Below are positions 27,302-37,184 of a stretch of DNA of 64,000 nt, piece after piece. A program made the translations under genes and the position numbers. The notes below the pieces were generated by a model. That model did not search any database. It was not told the DNA's origin and saw nothing but the letters and a program-made list of their open reading frames with translations. Numbering within the stretch: position 1 is the first letter of the stretch; each line of letters opens with the position of its first letter. Source of the DNA: Paraburkholderia monticola (GTDB lineage Bacteria; Pseudomonadota; Gammaproteobacteria; Burkholderiales; Burkholderiaceae); contig NZ_LRBG01000008.1 in the NCBI RefSeq assembly GCF_001580545.1, positions 112,911 through 176,910 on the forward strand, given 5' to 3'.

Positions 27302-28261
27302 ATGCTTGCCCGCGTCACCCGCCTGTTCCCGCTTTGGGCCGTGCTCGTCTCGGTCGCCGCGTACTTTTCGCCGGCCTCGTTTTCCGGCGTCGCGCCGCAC
27401 GTCACCACGCTGCTCACGATCATCATGCTGGCGATGGGCGTCACGCTGTCGGCGTCCGATTTCCTGCGCGTGTTTGCGCGCCCCGCGCCGGTAATCGCCG
27501 GCATCGTGCTGCACTACCTCGTGATGCCGCTCGCCGCATGGGTCATCGCCAGGGCGCTGCGCATGCCGCCCGATCTGACCGCCGGCATGGTGCTGGTCGG
27601 CAGCGTCGCGAGCGGCACCGCGTCGAACGTGATGATCTATCTCGCGCGCGGCGACGTCGCGCTGTCGGTGACGATCAGCGCGCTGTCGACGCTCGTCGGC
27701 GTGTTCGCGACGCCGCTGCTCACGCGTCTTTATGTCGACGCGTCGATCGTCGTCGACGTGCACGGCATGCTGATGAGCATCCTGCAGATCGTCGCGCTGC
27801 CGATCGTCGTCGGTCTGGTGGTCAATCATCTGTTCGGCAAGCTCGTGCGCAAGATCGAGCCGATCCTGCCGCTCGTGTCGATGGTCGCGATCGTGCTGAT
27901 CATCGGCGCGGTGGTGGGCGGCACGCAGAAGAGCATTGCGTCGGTCGGCCTCGTCGTGATGGTGGGCGTCGTCCTGCACAACGGCATCGGCCTGCTCGGC
28001 GGCTACTGGGGCGGCCGTCTGCTCGGTTTCGACGAAGCCGTCTGCCGCACGCTCGCGATCGAAGTCGGCATGCAGAACTCGGGGCTCGCCGCGACGCTCG
28101 GCAAGCTCTATTTCACGCCGATCGCCGCGCTGCCGGGCGCGCTGTTCTCGGTGTGGCACAACCTGTCGGGCTCGCTGCTCGCCGGCGTGTGGGCCGGTCG
28201 TCCCGCGAAAGGCTCGACGCATCCCGACGGCCAGCGCGCGCTGCAAGCTGAGCGCGGCTGA
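27302..28261 (+). CDS. Bile acid:sodium symporter family (BASS) transporter
   Basis: 319-residue inner-membrane protein with about ten helices. The segment [24 protein letters not shown] holds the conserved crossover motif of the BASS fold, and [11 protein letters not shown] corresponds to the second crossover. Bacterial members carry organic acids such as 2-oxopantoate (PanS) or other anions; the substrate here is unknown. It stands alone, 121 bp after the MATE gene. Confidence 0.9.
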   Translation: MLARVTRLFPLWAVLVSVAAYFSPASFSGVAPHVTTLLTIIMLAMGVTLSASDFLRVFARPAPVIAGIVLHYLVMPLAAWVIARALRMPPDLTAGMVLVGSVASGTASNVMIYLARGDVALSVTISALSTLVGVFATPLLTRLYVDASIVVDVHGMLMSILQIVALPIVVGLVVNHLFGKLVRKIEPILPLVSMVAIVLIIGAVVGGTQKSIASVGLVVMVGVVLHNGIGLLGGYWGGRLLGFDEAVCRTLAIEVGMQNSGLAATLGKLYFTPIAALPGALFSVWHNLSGSLLAGVWAGRPAKGSTHPDGQRALQAERG

Positions 28262-28400
28262 TCGCGCGCTGGCGCGCCGCCCACGTTTTCAGACGAACGA
28301 CGAACACGCGCCCCAATTCCCTTAGAATGGTTTTCTCGACAGCGTGTGCGGGCCTTCGCTGCCGCCACGCGAGAAGCTTGCAAAACAAGGGGAAAACAGC

Positions 28401-30050
28401 GTGCAGGGGCACTTCGAACGACATCGGCGGGCCGCGCGCCGCCGCTCGATAGTCAGCACAACGAGACGATTTTTCCTGCTCTGTTGCGCGGCGGCATTTT
28501 TGACCGCCTGCGCAACGAAGCCGCCCGCCACTGCATTCGACCGCGAGGTCACGCACGCGTTGCCCGCCACCGCGAATACGCCGCTGCGCGAAGCGCTCGC
28601 GCCGCTCGAGGCGAAGCATCCGCAGCAATCGGGTTTTCGCCTCCTGCCGAGCGGCACCGACGCGCTGCAGATGCGCATCGCGCTCGCGCGCGCGGCGACC
28701 AAAACCCTCGACATGCAGTACTACATCGCCAACGAGGACACCACCGGCAAGCTGCTGCTCGGCGCCGCGCTCTATGCGGCCGATCACGGCGTGCGGGTGC
28801 GCATGCTGGTCGACGATCTGAACTTCAAGGACATCGACCGCGTCATGGCGGGGTTGAACTCGCACGAGAACATCGAGATTCGCGTGTTCAATCCGTACGG
28901 CAGTGCGCAGGAGGGCATGTTCGAGCGCACCACGAACGTGTTCACGCAGATCGGCCACTTCACGCGCCGCATGCACAACAAGGCGATGATCGCGGACAAC
29001 CAGCTCGCGATCGTGGGCGGCCGCAACCTCGGCGACGAGTATTTCAGCGCGAGCGAAACGCTGCAGTTCCGCGACCTCGACGTGCTCGCGGCGGGCCCGA
29101 TCGTCGCCGACGTCTCCGCGAGTTTCGACGACTACTGGAACAGCGGCCTCGCCTATCCGCTGCACGTGCTGAACAAACAGAAATTCGACCAGAAAGAACT
29201 CGATGAGACGCGCGACGACCTGCGCCAGCACTGGCGCACCAACGCCGATCCGTACAACGCGAAACCGCTGAACGCGACGCCGCTCGCCGCCCAGATCACG
29301 AGCGAGCAGCTCGGCCTCACGTGGGCGAGCGCGGAATTCAGGGCCGATCTGCCGGAGAAGATCGAGCATCCGTCGCCGGACTACGTGAGCCCGCCGCTCG
29401 AGCGCTTGCGCGAACTGATGCACGACGCGCAGCACGACTTCCTGATCGTATCGCCCTACTTCGTGCCTCACGAGTCGGGCGTGCAATCGGCCAGCGAGAT
29501 CACCCATCGCGGCATCCGCATCGCGGTGCTGACCAACTCGCTCGCGGCGACCGACGCAGTCGCCGTGCAGGCCGGCTACAGCCCGTTTCGCGTGCCGCTG
29601 CTGAAGGCCGGGGTCGATCTGTACGAATTCAAGCCGCACCAGGAAACGCCGAACGTGGGGCTGGTCGGCTCGCGTTCGCGCGCGAGCCTGCATGCGAAGA
29701 CGTTTGTGATCGACCACCAGATTCTCGTCATCGGCTCGATGAACCTCGACCCGCGCTCGGCCAATCTGAACACCGAGCTCACGCTCGTGATCCATAGCCC
29801 CGAGCTCGCGAATCAGGTGGCGAAGATCTTCGAGCGCGCGACCCAGCCCGACGAGAGCTATCACGTGACGCTCGCCGACTCGGCCCAGCTCGCGTATCTG
29901 CGCTCGATCGGCGCGCCGCTCTCGCCGCTCGTCTGGACCGACGTCGAAAACGGCCAGACACGCACGTACATTTTCGATCCGCAGGCCGGTTTTTACCGCA
30001 ACGCGCTAACGGGTCTATTCTCTTTATTGCCGGTCAACTCGGAACTTTGA
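28401..30050 (+). CDS. Phospholipase D/cardiolipin synthase-like lipoprotein
   Basis: 549 residues from GTG 28401, selected for the AAGGGG ribosome site 8 nt upstream. A basic n-region, hydrophobic core and lipobox LTAC (Cys about residue 38) indicate a lipoprotein. Two PLD domains are intact: HNKAMIADNQLAIVGGRNLGDEYF (HxK-x4-D) and HAKTFVIDHQILVIGSMNLDPRS (HxK-x4-D). It resembles ClsC-type cardiolipin synthases and outer-membrane-associated PLDs. Whether it makes or cleaves phospholipid cannot be told. It precedes fumC by 15 bp. Confidence 0.88.
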   Translation: MQGHFERHRRAARRRSIVSTTRRFFLLCCAAAFLTACATKPPATAFDREVTHALPATANTPLREALAPLEAKHPQQSGFRLLPSGTDALQMRIALARAATKTLDMQYYIANEDTTGKLLLGAALYAADHGVRVRMLVDDLNFKDIDRVMAGLNSHENIEIRVFNPYGSAQEGMFERTTNVFTQIGHFTRRMHNKAMIADNQLAIVGGRNLGDEYFSASETLQFRDLDVLAAGPIVADVSASFDDYWNSGLAYPLHVLNKQKFDQKELDETRDDLRQHWRTNADPYNAKPLNATPLAAQITSEQLGLTWASAEFRADLPEKIEHPSPDYVSPPLERLRELMHDAQHDFLIVSPYFVPHESGVQSASEITHRGIRIAVLTNSLAATDAVAVQAGYSPFRVPLLKAGVDLYEFKPHQETPNVGLVGSRSRASLHAKTFVIDHQILVIGSMNLDPRSANLNTELTLVIHSPELANQVAKIFERATQPDESYHVTLADSAQLAYLRSIGAPLSPLVWTDVENGQTRTYIFDPQAGFYRNALTGLFSLLPVNSEL

Positions 30051-30065
30051 GAAGCGGAGCCAAAC

Positions 30066-31466
30066 ATGACTGAAGACGTACGGATGGAGCGCGATACGTT
30101 CGGCGAAATCGCGGTGCCGAACGCCCGCCTGTGGGGCGCGCAAACGCAGCGCTCGCTGCAGAACTTCAAGATTTCGACCGAGAAGCAGTCACCCGAGCTG
30201 ATCACCGCGCTCGCGGTGATCAAGCGTGCGGCGGCCGAAGTCAACCTCGGCCTCGGCGTGCTCGACGAGCAGAAGGCCCGCGCGATCATGCAGGCCGCCG
30301 ACGAGATCATCGCCGGCAAGCATCCGGGCGAATTTCCGCTCGCGGTCTGGCAGACCGGCTCGGGCACGCAGACCAACATGAACCTGAACGAGGTGATCGC
30401 GAACCGCGCGAGCGAGCTGCTCGGCGGCGAGCGCGGCGAGGCGCGCAAGGTGCATCCGAACGATGACGTGAATCGCGGCCAGTCGTCGAACGACGTGTTC
30501 CCGACCGCCATGCACGTGGCCGCCGCGGACGCGATCGTCAAGCATCTGCTGCCCGCGCTGAAGACGCTGCGCGACACGCTCGACGGTAAGGCGAAAGCGT
30601 TCACCGGCATCGTCAAGATCGGCCGCACGCATTTGCAGGACGCGACGCCGCTCACGCTCGGCCAGGAATTCTCCGGCTATGTCGCGCAACTCGAGCACGG
30701 CATCCGTCACGTCGAGGCGGCGTTGCCGCATCTGTACGAGCTCGCGCAGGGCGGCACCGCGGTCGGCACGGGACTGAACGCGCATCCGAAGTTCGCCGAC
30801 AGCGTCGCCGCCGCGATCGCCAGGCTGACCGGTCTGCCGTTCGTGTCGGCGCCGAACAAGTTCGAGGTGATGGCCGCCGCCGACGCGCTGGTGTTCGCGC
30901 ACGGCGCGCTGAAAACGGTGGCCGCGAGCCTGAACAAGATCGCCAACGACATCCGCTGGCTCGCGAGCGGCCCGCGCTGCGGTCTCGGCGAGCTGTCGAT
31001 TCCCGAGAACGAGCCGGGTAGCTCGATCATGCCGGGCAAGGTCAATCCCACGCAGTCCGAAGCGCTGACGATGCTATGCGCACAGGTGTTCGGCAACGAC
31101 GTCGCGGTGAATATCGGCGGCGCGAGCGGAAACTTCGAGCTGAACGTGTTCCGGCCGATGATCGCGCACAATGTGTTGCAATCGGTGCGTCTGCTGGCCG
31201 ACGGCGCGCAGAGTTTCAACGACAACTGCGCGGTCGGCATCGAGCCGAATCACGAGCGCATCGATACCTTGCTCAACGAATCGCTGATGCTGGTGACGGC
31301 GCTCAATCCGCACATCGGCTACGACAAGGCCGCGCAGATCGCGAAGAAGGCGCACAAGGAAGGCACGACGCTGAAGGCGTCGGCGCTGGCGCTCGGCTAT
31401 GTCACCGAGCAGCAGTTCGACGAGTGGGTGCAGCCGAAGGATATGGTCGGGGGTACGGCGAGCTAA
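30066..31466 (+). CDS. fumC: Class II fumarate hydratase
   Basis: Converts fumarate to malate in the TCA cycle without an iron-sulphur cluster. 466 residues. The superfamily signature [19 protein letters not shown] holds the catalytic serine loop. Other fumarase motifs are [33 protein letters not shown] and [21 protein letters not shown]. It starts 15 bp after the PLD gene, so it may share its transcript. It is convergent with the thioesterase gene; a GC-rich hairpin-like stretch lies in the 62-bp gap. Confidence 0.97.
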   Translation: MTEDVRMERDTFGEIAVPNARLWGAQTQRSLQNFKISTEKQSPELITALAVIKRAAAEVNLGLGVLDEQKARAIMQAADEIIAGKHPGEFPLAVWQTGSGTQTNMNLNEVIANRASELLGGERGEARKVHPNDDVNRGQSSNDVFPTAMHVAAADAIVKHLLPALKTLRDTLDGKAKAFTGIVKIGRTHLQDATPLTLGQEFSGYVAQLEHGIRHVEAALPHLYELAQGGTAVGTGLNAHPKFADSVAAAIARLTGLPFVSAPNKFEVMAAADALVFAHGALKTVAASLNKIANDIRWLASGPRCGLGELSIPENEPGSSIMPGKVNPTQSEALTMLCAQVFGNDVAVNIGGASGNFELNVFRPMIAHNVLQSVRLLADGAQSFNDNCAVGIEPNHERIDTLLNESLMLVTALNPHIGYDKAAQIAKKAHKEGTTLKASALALGYVTEQQFDEWVQPKDMVGGTAS

Positions 31467-31528
31467 GTCCCGGCGTAAATGTATGAGGCGGCGCGCGAAC
31501 GGGCGCGCCGCGCGCAACCCCGCTGCGC

Positions 31529-32035
31529 TTAGATCTTTCCCTGCGCGACTTCTTCAGGCTTCAGCTCGACGATCGCGTCGAGCGCTTCCTTTACGTCCAT
31601 CGCGTATTTGGCGAGGCGATTCTGCTCATCGGTCTGCGGCACGAACGCGGGCACCGGCACCGGATGGCCGTTCTCGTTGACGGCGACCATCACGACGAGG
31701 CAGTCGGTGGTCTGCAGCAGTTCACCGCCCTTCGGATCACCGGCCTGCACCGACACGTGAATATGCATACTAGTGCGGCCCGTCGCGACGACACGCGCGC
31801 GCAACTCGACCAGATTGCCGACGAGGATCGGCCGCCGGAAACGGATGTTGCCGACGCTGACCGTCACGCAATAGCGTCCCGACCACACCGCCGAACACGC
31901 GTACGCGGTTTCGTCGATCCACTTCATCAGCGCGCCGCCGTGCACCTTGCCGCCGAAGTTGACCGAGGTCGGCTCGGCGAGAAAGCGGAAGGTGGTTTCC
32001 GAACGGTCCAGCGGTGCTGTGGGAACAGTGCTCAT
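31529..32035 (-). CDS. Acyl-CoA thioesterase, YciA/hotdog type
   Basis: 168 residues from ATG 32035, which has GGAG 5 nt before it. A single hotdog domain carries VNFGGKVHGGALMKWIDETAYACS, the substrate-binding helix with the catalytic Asp. This is the acyl-CoA thioesterase II-like YciA/BFIT group that hydrolyses a range of acyl-CoAs. The C-terminal 40 residues are charged and may help oligomerise it. It is transcribed toward fumC. Confidence 0.9.
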   Translation of the reverse strand: MSTVPTAPLDRSETTFRFLAEPTSVNFGGKVHGGALMKWIDETAYACSAVWSGRYCVTVSVGNIRFRRPILVGNLVELRARVVATGRTSMHIHVSVQAGDPKGGELLQTTDCLVVMVAVNENGHPVPVPAFVPQTDEQNRLAKYAMDVKEALDAIVELKPEEVAQGKI

Positions 32036-32132
32036 CTTGACTCCGGTCAATCGGATGCATTGAAAGGAGGCGATTATACGAGCGCAATAATGCGCGCGGC
32101 GGTGCTTCTACTCGGTACGGTTGCGCAACGTC

Positions 32133-32273
32133 CTATTTGTGGACGCTGATCCCTTCGTCGATGGTGCCGTACATGTTGATGCTGCCGCTGCCGGCCGACC
32201 CCGAACCGGCTCCGCCCCCTGCGCAGGCGCTGAACAGCAGAACCGCCGCGGCGACGGCCAGAAGAGTTTTCAT
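32133..32273 (-). CDS. 46-residue lipoprotein
   Basis: ATG 32273 to TAG 32133. The product starts MKTLLAVAAAVLLFSAC, a short lipoprotein signal with the lipobox FSAC (Cys17), followed by a Gly/Ser linker and the tail SINMYGTIDEGISVHK. That tail resembles the first mature strand of Burkholderia-type porins (YGxxDxGI). The codon use is normal and the signal peptide convincing. The role is unknown. It lies 97 bp upstream of the thioesterase start on the same strand. Confidence 0.75.
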   Translation of the reverse strand: MKTLLAVAAAVLLFSACAGGGAGSGSAGSGSINMYGTIDEGISVHK

Positions 32274-32483
32274 GACATCGGATTCCAGCAAGAACAGGCT
32301 TCGATTCTAGCCTGGCGGCACCAACCGACGCGGGAACGCAGGCTGCGCGGGAGACGTCCCCGGCATACATAGTTCACGCAACGCTGAAACATCGAATACC
32401 TGATGCGCGTAGAGTGGGAATCGTGGCGGCGGCCTTGGCGATTTAGCCGCCCTGCCCTTTGCCGCCTATTCAGGAGACGCGCC

Positions 32484-33197
32484 ATGACCGCCCCCCTCGC
32501 AGACGACCAGAACCACTTCCCCGGTCTGAGCCGCATAGGCTCGCTGCTCGCCGACCCCGGCCGCGCCGCGATGCTGTGGGCGCTGATGGACGGCAGCGCC
32601 CGCCCCGCCGGTGAACTGACGATGATCGCGGGTTTGTCGCCCTCGGCGGCAAGCGCCCATCTCGCGCGGCTCACCGACGGCGGCTTGCTCGCGCTCGAAG
32701 TGCGCGGCCGGCATCGCTATTTCCGCATTGCGTCGCCCGACATCGCCGCATCGATCGAAGCGCTCGCCAACGTCGCGCAGGTCAGCGCGCCGCAGCGGTC
32801 CGTGCCGCGTCCCGCCCGCACCGTGCCGCTCGACATGCGCTACGCGCGCACCTGCTACGACCACATGGCGGGCGAGCTGTCGGTGCAGATCTTCGAGCGC
32901 ATGCTCGAACGCGGGCTGCTGACGCAGCACGGCGCGGCGCTCGAGGCGACCGCGCAGGGCGCCGCCCGCTTCGCCGACTGGGGCATCGACCTCGCTGCGC
33001 AGAAGACCCGGCGGCGCCGCTTCGCCTGCACCTGCCTCGACTGGAGCATGCGCCGTCCGCATCTGGGCGGCGCGCTCGGCGCGGCGTTGCTCGAGGCATG
33101 GTCGGCGCACGGCTGGGTCGAGCGCACCGAGCGGCCGCGCGTGCTGCGCGTCACCCCCGCCGGCCATCAGCATTTCGATGCGTTTCTGGCCGGATAG
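32484..33197 (+). CDS. ArsR-family transcriptional regulator
   Basis: 237 residues from ATG 32484 with AGGAG upstream; the frame opens at 32403 without a good start. The winged helix domain is at about 15-95 (RAAMLWALMDGSARPAGELTMIAGLSPSAASAHLARLTDGGLLALEVRGRHRYFRI). The long C-terminal part (about 110-237) includes CYDHMAGELSVQIFERML and CTCLDWSMRRPHLGGALGAALL. This long ArsR type is not a metal sensor of the classical kind, as it lacks the ELCVCDL metal box. The target is unknown. Confidence 0.88.
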   Translation: MTAPLADDQNHFPGLSRIGSLLADPGRAAMLWALMDGSARPAGELTMIAGLSPSAASAHLARLTDGGLLALEVRGRHRYFRIASPDIAASIEALANVAQVSAPQRSVPRPARTVPLDMRYARTCYDHMAGELSVQIFERMLERGLLTQHGAALEATAQGAARFADWGIDLAAQKTRRRRFACTCLDWSMRRPHLGGALGAALLEAWSAHGWVERTERPRVLRVTPAGHQHFDAFLAG

Positions 33198-33346
33198 ACC
33201 CTTGCACCGGCGACGCGGCGACACCGCGAGACCTTTTGTTACATGCCCGCGAATCCACCTTACAAATGTGCGGGCCTTGAAACATAGGCGACAGGTACAG
33301 TGACTGAACGGACCCGGCCCATTGCCGCGTCCGTCGGAGATCAGTC

Positions 33347-35872
33347 ATGACCAATACCAAGCTGCCCATCCAGCAAGCCGGGATCAACCGCCGGATGACC
33401 GGCTTTACGCTGATCGCGGCCGCCGTCGTCGCGCTCGCCGCGCAGGCCAGCCTCGCGCAGGAAGCGCCACCCCCGCCGCAAACCGCCACGGCTGTCGCGC
33501 CGGGCGGCGATCCGTCGGGCGGCGATCCGCCCGGGCGTATCGCGCGTTTGAACTACACGGCCGGCGCCGTGACCACCGAGCCTGCCGGCGCGACCGACTG
33601 GTCGTACGCGCAGATCAACCGGCCGCTGACGACCGGCGACCAGCTGTGGAACGACCAGAACGCGCGCTCCGAGCTGCACATCGGCTCGACCGCCGTGCGC
33701 CTCGGCCAGAACACGAGCCTCGACGTGCTCAATCTCGACGACACGACCGCCCAACTAAAAGTCGCGCAAGGCACGCTGTCGACGCGCGTGCGCGAACTCG
33801 CGCCCGGCACGTCGTATGAAATCGACACGCCGAACCTCGCGCTCGGCGTGAACGGCCCCGGCGACTATCGCGTCGACGTCGCGCCCGACGGCAGCGGCAC
33901 GACCGTCACCGTGCGCAGCGGCAGCGCGATCGCGTACGGCGACGGCGCCCAGGTGCCGGTCGCGGCGGGCCAGCAGATCCGCTTCACCGGCACGAACCTG
34001 GGGCAGCTCGCCGACACCCGCGCGCCCGCTCCCGATGATCTCGACCAGTGGGCCGCCAGCCGCGACGCCACCGAAGACCGCTCGCCGTCGGCGCACTACG
34101 TGTCGCGCGACATTCCCGGCTACGAGGATCTCGACGCCAACGGCACGTGGCGCGCGACGCCGCAATACGGCGAAGTCTGGGTGCCGAACGCGACGCCGGC
34201 CGGCTGGGCGCCGTATCACGACGGTCACTGGGTCTGGCAGGCGCCTTGGGGCTGGACCTGGGTCGACGACCAACCGTGGGGCTTCGCGCCGTACCACTAC
34301 GGCCGCTGGGCCGAGGTCGACGGCACGTGGGCCTGGGTGCCCGGTCCGCTCGAAGCGGACGCGCCGCCGGTCTACGCACCAGCGCTGGTCGGGTTCGTCG
34401 GCGATGACGGCGGTGGTGTCGACTGGGGTGTGAATCTGGCGGTCGGCGGGGTCATCGCGGCCGGTGTCGCGTGGTTTCCGCTCGGGCCAGGCGAGCCGTG
34501 GCATCCGCATTGGGGCGATCACGACCGCTGGAGCGCCGGGTACTACAACCGCGTGAACCGCACGACGGTCTTCAACGATTACCACCGCAACGTGAACATC
34601 CACAACACGTACGTGAACTATCGCGTGCCGGGCGGCGTGACCGCCGTGCCTGCGACCGCGTTCGTGCATGGTCAGCCGGTGCGACGCTTTTCGCAGAAGG
34701 TTGATCCCGCGCAGTGGCGCAATGCGCGGATCAACCCTGGCGCACCGGGAATCGCACCGGTGCGCGAGAGCTTCGGGTCGGATCTGCGACGCGCGAACTA
34801 TCGGCCACCGGCGAGCGTCGTCGCGCGGCCGGTCGTCGCAACCCGCAATCCCGTCATGCCGGCCGCCTATCACGACGAGCTCGCGCAGCGCTTCGCGCAA
34901 AGCGGCGGTCGGGTGCCCGGCGGCGGCCAGCCGGTCGTGCGCACGTCGGTACCCGCGCATATGACCGGCGCACCGGGCGCGCTGCCGATGGCGAACGTGC
35001 GAGTCGTGCAATCGCACATTCCGGGACATCCGCCGGGGATGGCGGCCGGTGCGCCGGCGACGCCTGGCATAGCCGGCGGCAACGCGCCGCATGGCGTCGA
35101 GCAGGGTGGTCAGCGGCCTGGGGGAGCGGGCGGCATCGGAGCGCATGGCGAAGCGCCGCCGGCGCGTTCGGGCATGCCGCCGCAGATGGCCGGCATCGCC
35201 CATCCGCCGCAGCCTGGCGAGACCGCGCAAGCGGGCCAGATGGGCCATCCGTCGAACGGGGTAAACGGAGTACCTCGGCCACCGCAAGCAGGCGGTGGCA
35301 ACCCGGCCAACGCGGGCGCCTACTCGCAGCAACACGGCGCGCCACAGCAATGGGGCGCGGTAGGCAGGTCGCAACCGACATGGACGCAGCCCCATCCGCC
35401 GATGGCACAGCAGGCACCGCACATGGAGAAGCCGCGCGCGCCGCAGCAACCGGGATTCGCGCAGTCCGGTGTGCCGCATCCGCCGCAGAACCCGGCTGCA
35501 CAGCAACAGGCGCGAATGACGGAAGCGCATCCGCCGGCGATGCAACAGCCGCGTATCGAGCCGCGTCCGCAGATGCAGCCACCCCGGCCAGAGCCGCAGT
35601 TCCAGCAGGCGCAGCAGCCACGTGTCGAACCGCGTCCGCAGATGCAGCAACCACGGCCTGAGCCGCAGTTCCAACAGGCGCAGCAGCCGCGCGTCGAACC
35701 GCGCCCGCAGATGCAGCAACCTCGCCCGGAACCGCGTCCGCAGATGCAGCAGCCGCGTCCTGAACCTCGGCCGCAGCAGGTGCAGCAGCCGCGTGCGCAA
35801 CCTCAGCCGCAACAGCAACACGCCGAGCAGCATCAGGGCGGCGGCAATCGCGACGAGCGCCACAAAGGCTGA
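33347..35872 (+). CDS. Exported FecR-domain/DUF6600 protein with repetitive Pro/Gln tail
   Basis: 841 residues. An N-terminal signal peptide (to about residue 37, ASLAQ) is followed by a FecR-like domain (about 65-210: GDQLWNDQNARSELHIGSTAVRLG). Next comes a Trp/Tyr-rich DUF6600 region (about 255-345) with repeated GxW and W-x-W-x-P motifs, and then a long low-complexity tail. The end of the tail is a 23-residue tandem repeat. It is likely periplasmic or surface-exposed. Partners are unknown; no FecI-type sigma gene is nearby, so FecR here is a structural label, not evidence of iron signalling. Confidence 0.85.
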   Translation: MTNTKLPIQQAGINRRMTGFTLIAAAVVALAAQASLAQEAPPPPQTATAVAPGGDPSGGDPPGRIARLNYTAGAVTTEPAGATDWSYAQINRPLTTGDQLWNDQNARSELHIGSTAVRLGQNTSLDVLNLDDTTAQLKVAQGTLSTRVRELAPGTSYEIDTPNLALGVNGPGDYRVDVAPDGSGTTVTVRSGSAIAYGDGAQVPVAAGQQIRFTGTNLGQLADTRAPAPDDLDQWAASRDATEDRSPSAHYVSRDIPGYEDLDANGTWRATPQYGEVWVPNATPAGWAPYHDGHWVWQAPWGWTWVDDQPWGFAPYHYGRWAEVDGTWAWVPGPLEADAPPVYAPALVGFVGDDGGGVDWGVNLAVGGVIAAGVAWFPLGPGEPWHPHWGDHDRWSAGYYNRVNRTTVFNDYHRNVNIHNTYVNYRVPGGVTAVPATAFVHGQPVRRFSQKVDPAQWRNARINPGAPGIAPVRESFGSDLRRANYRPPASVVARPVVATRNPVMPAAYHDELAQRFAQSGGRVPGGGQPVVRTSVPAHMTGAPGALPMANVRVVQSHIPGHPPGMAAGAPATPGIAGGNAPHGVEQGGQRPGGAGGIGAHGEAPPARSGMPPQMAGIAHPPQPGETAQAGQMGHPSNGVNGVPRPPQAGGGNPANAGAYSQQHGAPQQWGAVGRSQPTWTQPHPPMAQQAPHMEKPRAPQQPGFAQSGVPHPPQNPAAQQQARMTEAHPPAMQQPRIEPRPQMQPPRPEPQFQQAQQPRVEPRPQMQQPRPEPQFQQAQQPRVEPRPQMQQPRPEPRPQMQQPRPEPRPQQVQQPRAQPQPQQQHAEQHQGGGNRDERHKG
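35552..35800 (+). repeat. 69-bp tandem repeats in the tail of the FecR/DUF6600 gene
   Basis: Units start at 35552, 35621 and 35690, exactly 69 bp (23 codons) apart. The first two are near identical. The third diverges into shorter repeats of the same PRPQMQQPRPEP theme. They encode Pro/Gln/Arg-rich sequence in frame and are a likely site of length variation. Confidence 0.85.
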
Positions 35873-35897
35873 ACTGGCCAGCTGTCGTTTTGGCAAG

Positions 35898-35933
35898 AAA
35901 AAACCCCGCGAGCCACGCCATCGCGGGGTTTTT
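35898..35933. terminator. Bidirectional terminator between the DUF6600 gene and thyA
   Basis: AAAAACCCCGCGA pairs with TCGCGGGGTTTTT across a nine-base loop. Flanking A and T runs let it serve both the gene to its left and the convergent thyA. Confidence 0.92.
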
Positions 35934-35979
35934 CACATTCGACGCCGCGGCCACTGCCGCCTCGCGTCCGCAACCGGAA

Positions 35980-36951
35980 TCAGATCGCCATCGGCGCCGT
36001 CAGCGGCTCATGATGCCGATAGCCGACCAGCGAGAAATCCGCCGGCTCGATCTTCTCGAGCCATTCCGGCGCGTAAACACGGGTCTTCGCGTAGTCGGGC
36101 ACGCGATCGGCAATGGCGAGCCGCGGGCTCTCATACGGCTCACGCTTGAGCTGCTGATGCAGCATGTCGAGCTGATTTTCGTAAATATGCGCATCGCCGA
36201 TGAAATAGCTGAACCAGCGCGGCGTATAGCCCGTCAGCCGCCCGACCAGGTGCAGCAGCGCCGCGCCCTCGGTCAGATTGAACGGCGTGCCGAGCCCGAC
36301 GTCGTTGCTGCGGATATACAGGCACAGCGAAATCTCGCGGCGCGTGACGTTCGGCAGGAACTGGTACAGCAGATGGCAGGCCGGCAGCGCGATCTGGTCC
36401 AGCACCGCCGGATTCCACGCATGGAACAGAATCCGTCGATCGGCGGGGTTTTGCATGATCGTGTCGAGGCACTGGCGAAGCTGGTCGATCGCCTTGTAAA
36501 GCAGCACCTTCGAGCGGCCTTCTTCGTCGAACTGCGTGATGACGCGAAAACCGCGCGCCTGGGCGTCGGCGAGCTGCGCGCTCGCGCTGGCGTCGAGCAC
36601 CTTGTAGGCCGGCCACTTGCGCCATTGCACACCGTAGACGTCGCCCAGATCATCCGGGCCCTCGCGATACGGATTGGCGAGCCACTGCGCGTTCTGGTTC
36701 GCGTTGCCGTCCCACACCTTGCAGCCCAGATCGCGGAAGTCCGCGGCGCTGCGCGACGCACGCAGAAACCCGACCAACTCGCCGATCGCCGACTTGAACG
36801 CGAGCTTCTTCGTCGTGACGGCCGGAAATCCCTGTTGCAGATCGAAGCGCAGCATCGCGCCCGGCATGCTGATGGTGCGGATGCCGGTGCGATTTTCCTG
36901 CCACGTGCCGGTGTCGAGAATCGTGCGGACGAGGTCCAGGTATTGTTTCAT
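35980..36951 (-). CDS. thyA: Thymidylate synthase
   Basis: Methylates dUMP to dTMP with methylene-tetrahydrofolate. 323 residues from ATG 36951 ([15 protein letters not shown]), the conserved start; longer than the 264-residue E. coli enzyme because of an insert, as in other Burkholderia. The catalytic cysteine lies in [10 protein letters not shown], and the folate/dUMP motif reads [14 protein letters not shown]. It ends MAPMAI-like with the conserved C-terminus (TAPMAI). Its partner dihydrofolate reductase is at 47.1 kb on the other side of the amyloid locus. Confidence 0.96.
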   Translation of the reverse strand: MKQYLDLVRTILDTGTWQENRTGIRTISMPGAMLRFDLQQGFPAVTTKKLAFKSAIGELVGFLRASRSAADFRDLGCKVWDGNANQNAQWLANPYREGPDDLGDVYGVQWRKWPAYKVLDASASAQLADAQARGFRVITQFDEEGRSKVLLYKAIDQLRQCLDTIMQNPADRRILFHAWNPAVLDQIALPACHLLYQFLPNVTRREISLCLYIRSNDVGLGTPFNLTEGAALLHLVGRLTGYTPRWFSYFIGDAHIYENQLDMLHQQLKREPYESPRLAIADRVPDYAKTRVYAPEWLEKIEPADFSLVGYRHHEPLTAPMAI

Positions 36952-37184
36952 GCGGTTTCCTTCGACGCGGCGCGAACCCATGGAGGCGCGCTCACGGAAT
37001 TGAGCAAAACCTGATTCTAACAAGCGCGACCGTACGTCGCCGAGGCACGGCGCGCCGCGGCGGAAATTCGGAGGAAGGTTTCAAACAGGAAGGAAAAGGC
37101 CGCGAGGAGCGAACGACAGGCTGTAGCGACGCGCCGTGCCTGCGCACGCCACGTCGCCGCCATTAGAGGTGTCCGCCCGCCGCC

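Noticed and set aside
35552..35800. Regular repeats considered as a CRISPR array
   Set aside because: The 69-bp units are contiguous, in frame and coding, with no unique spacers and no cas genes nearby.
33347..35872. FecR-type iron-signalling anti-sigma regulator
   Set aside because: There is no FecI sigma factor or TonB receptor gene nearby, and the protein has an N-terminal export signal and long repetitive tail instead of the anti-sigma layout.
33755..35896. A 713-codon minus-strand frame across the FecR/DUF6600 gene
   Set aside because: Caused by the biased codon use and repeats of the plus-strand gene; the product is Arg/Leu/His low complexity without motifs.
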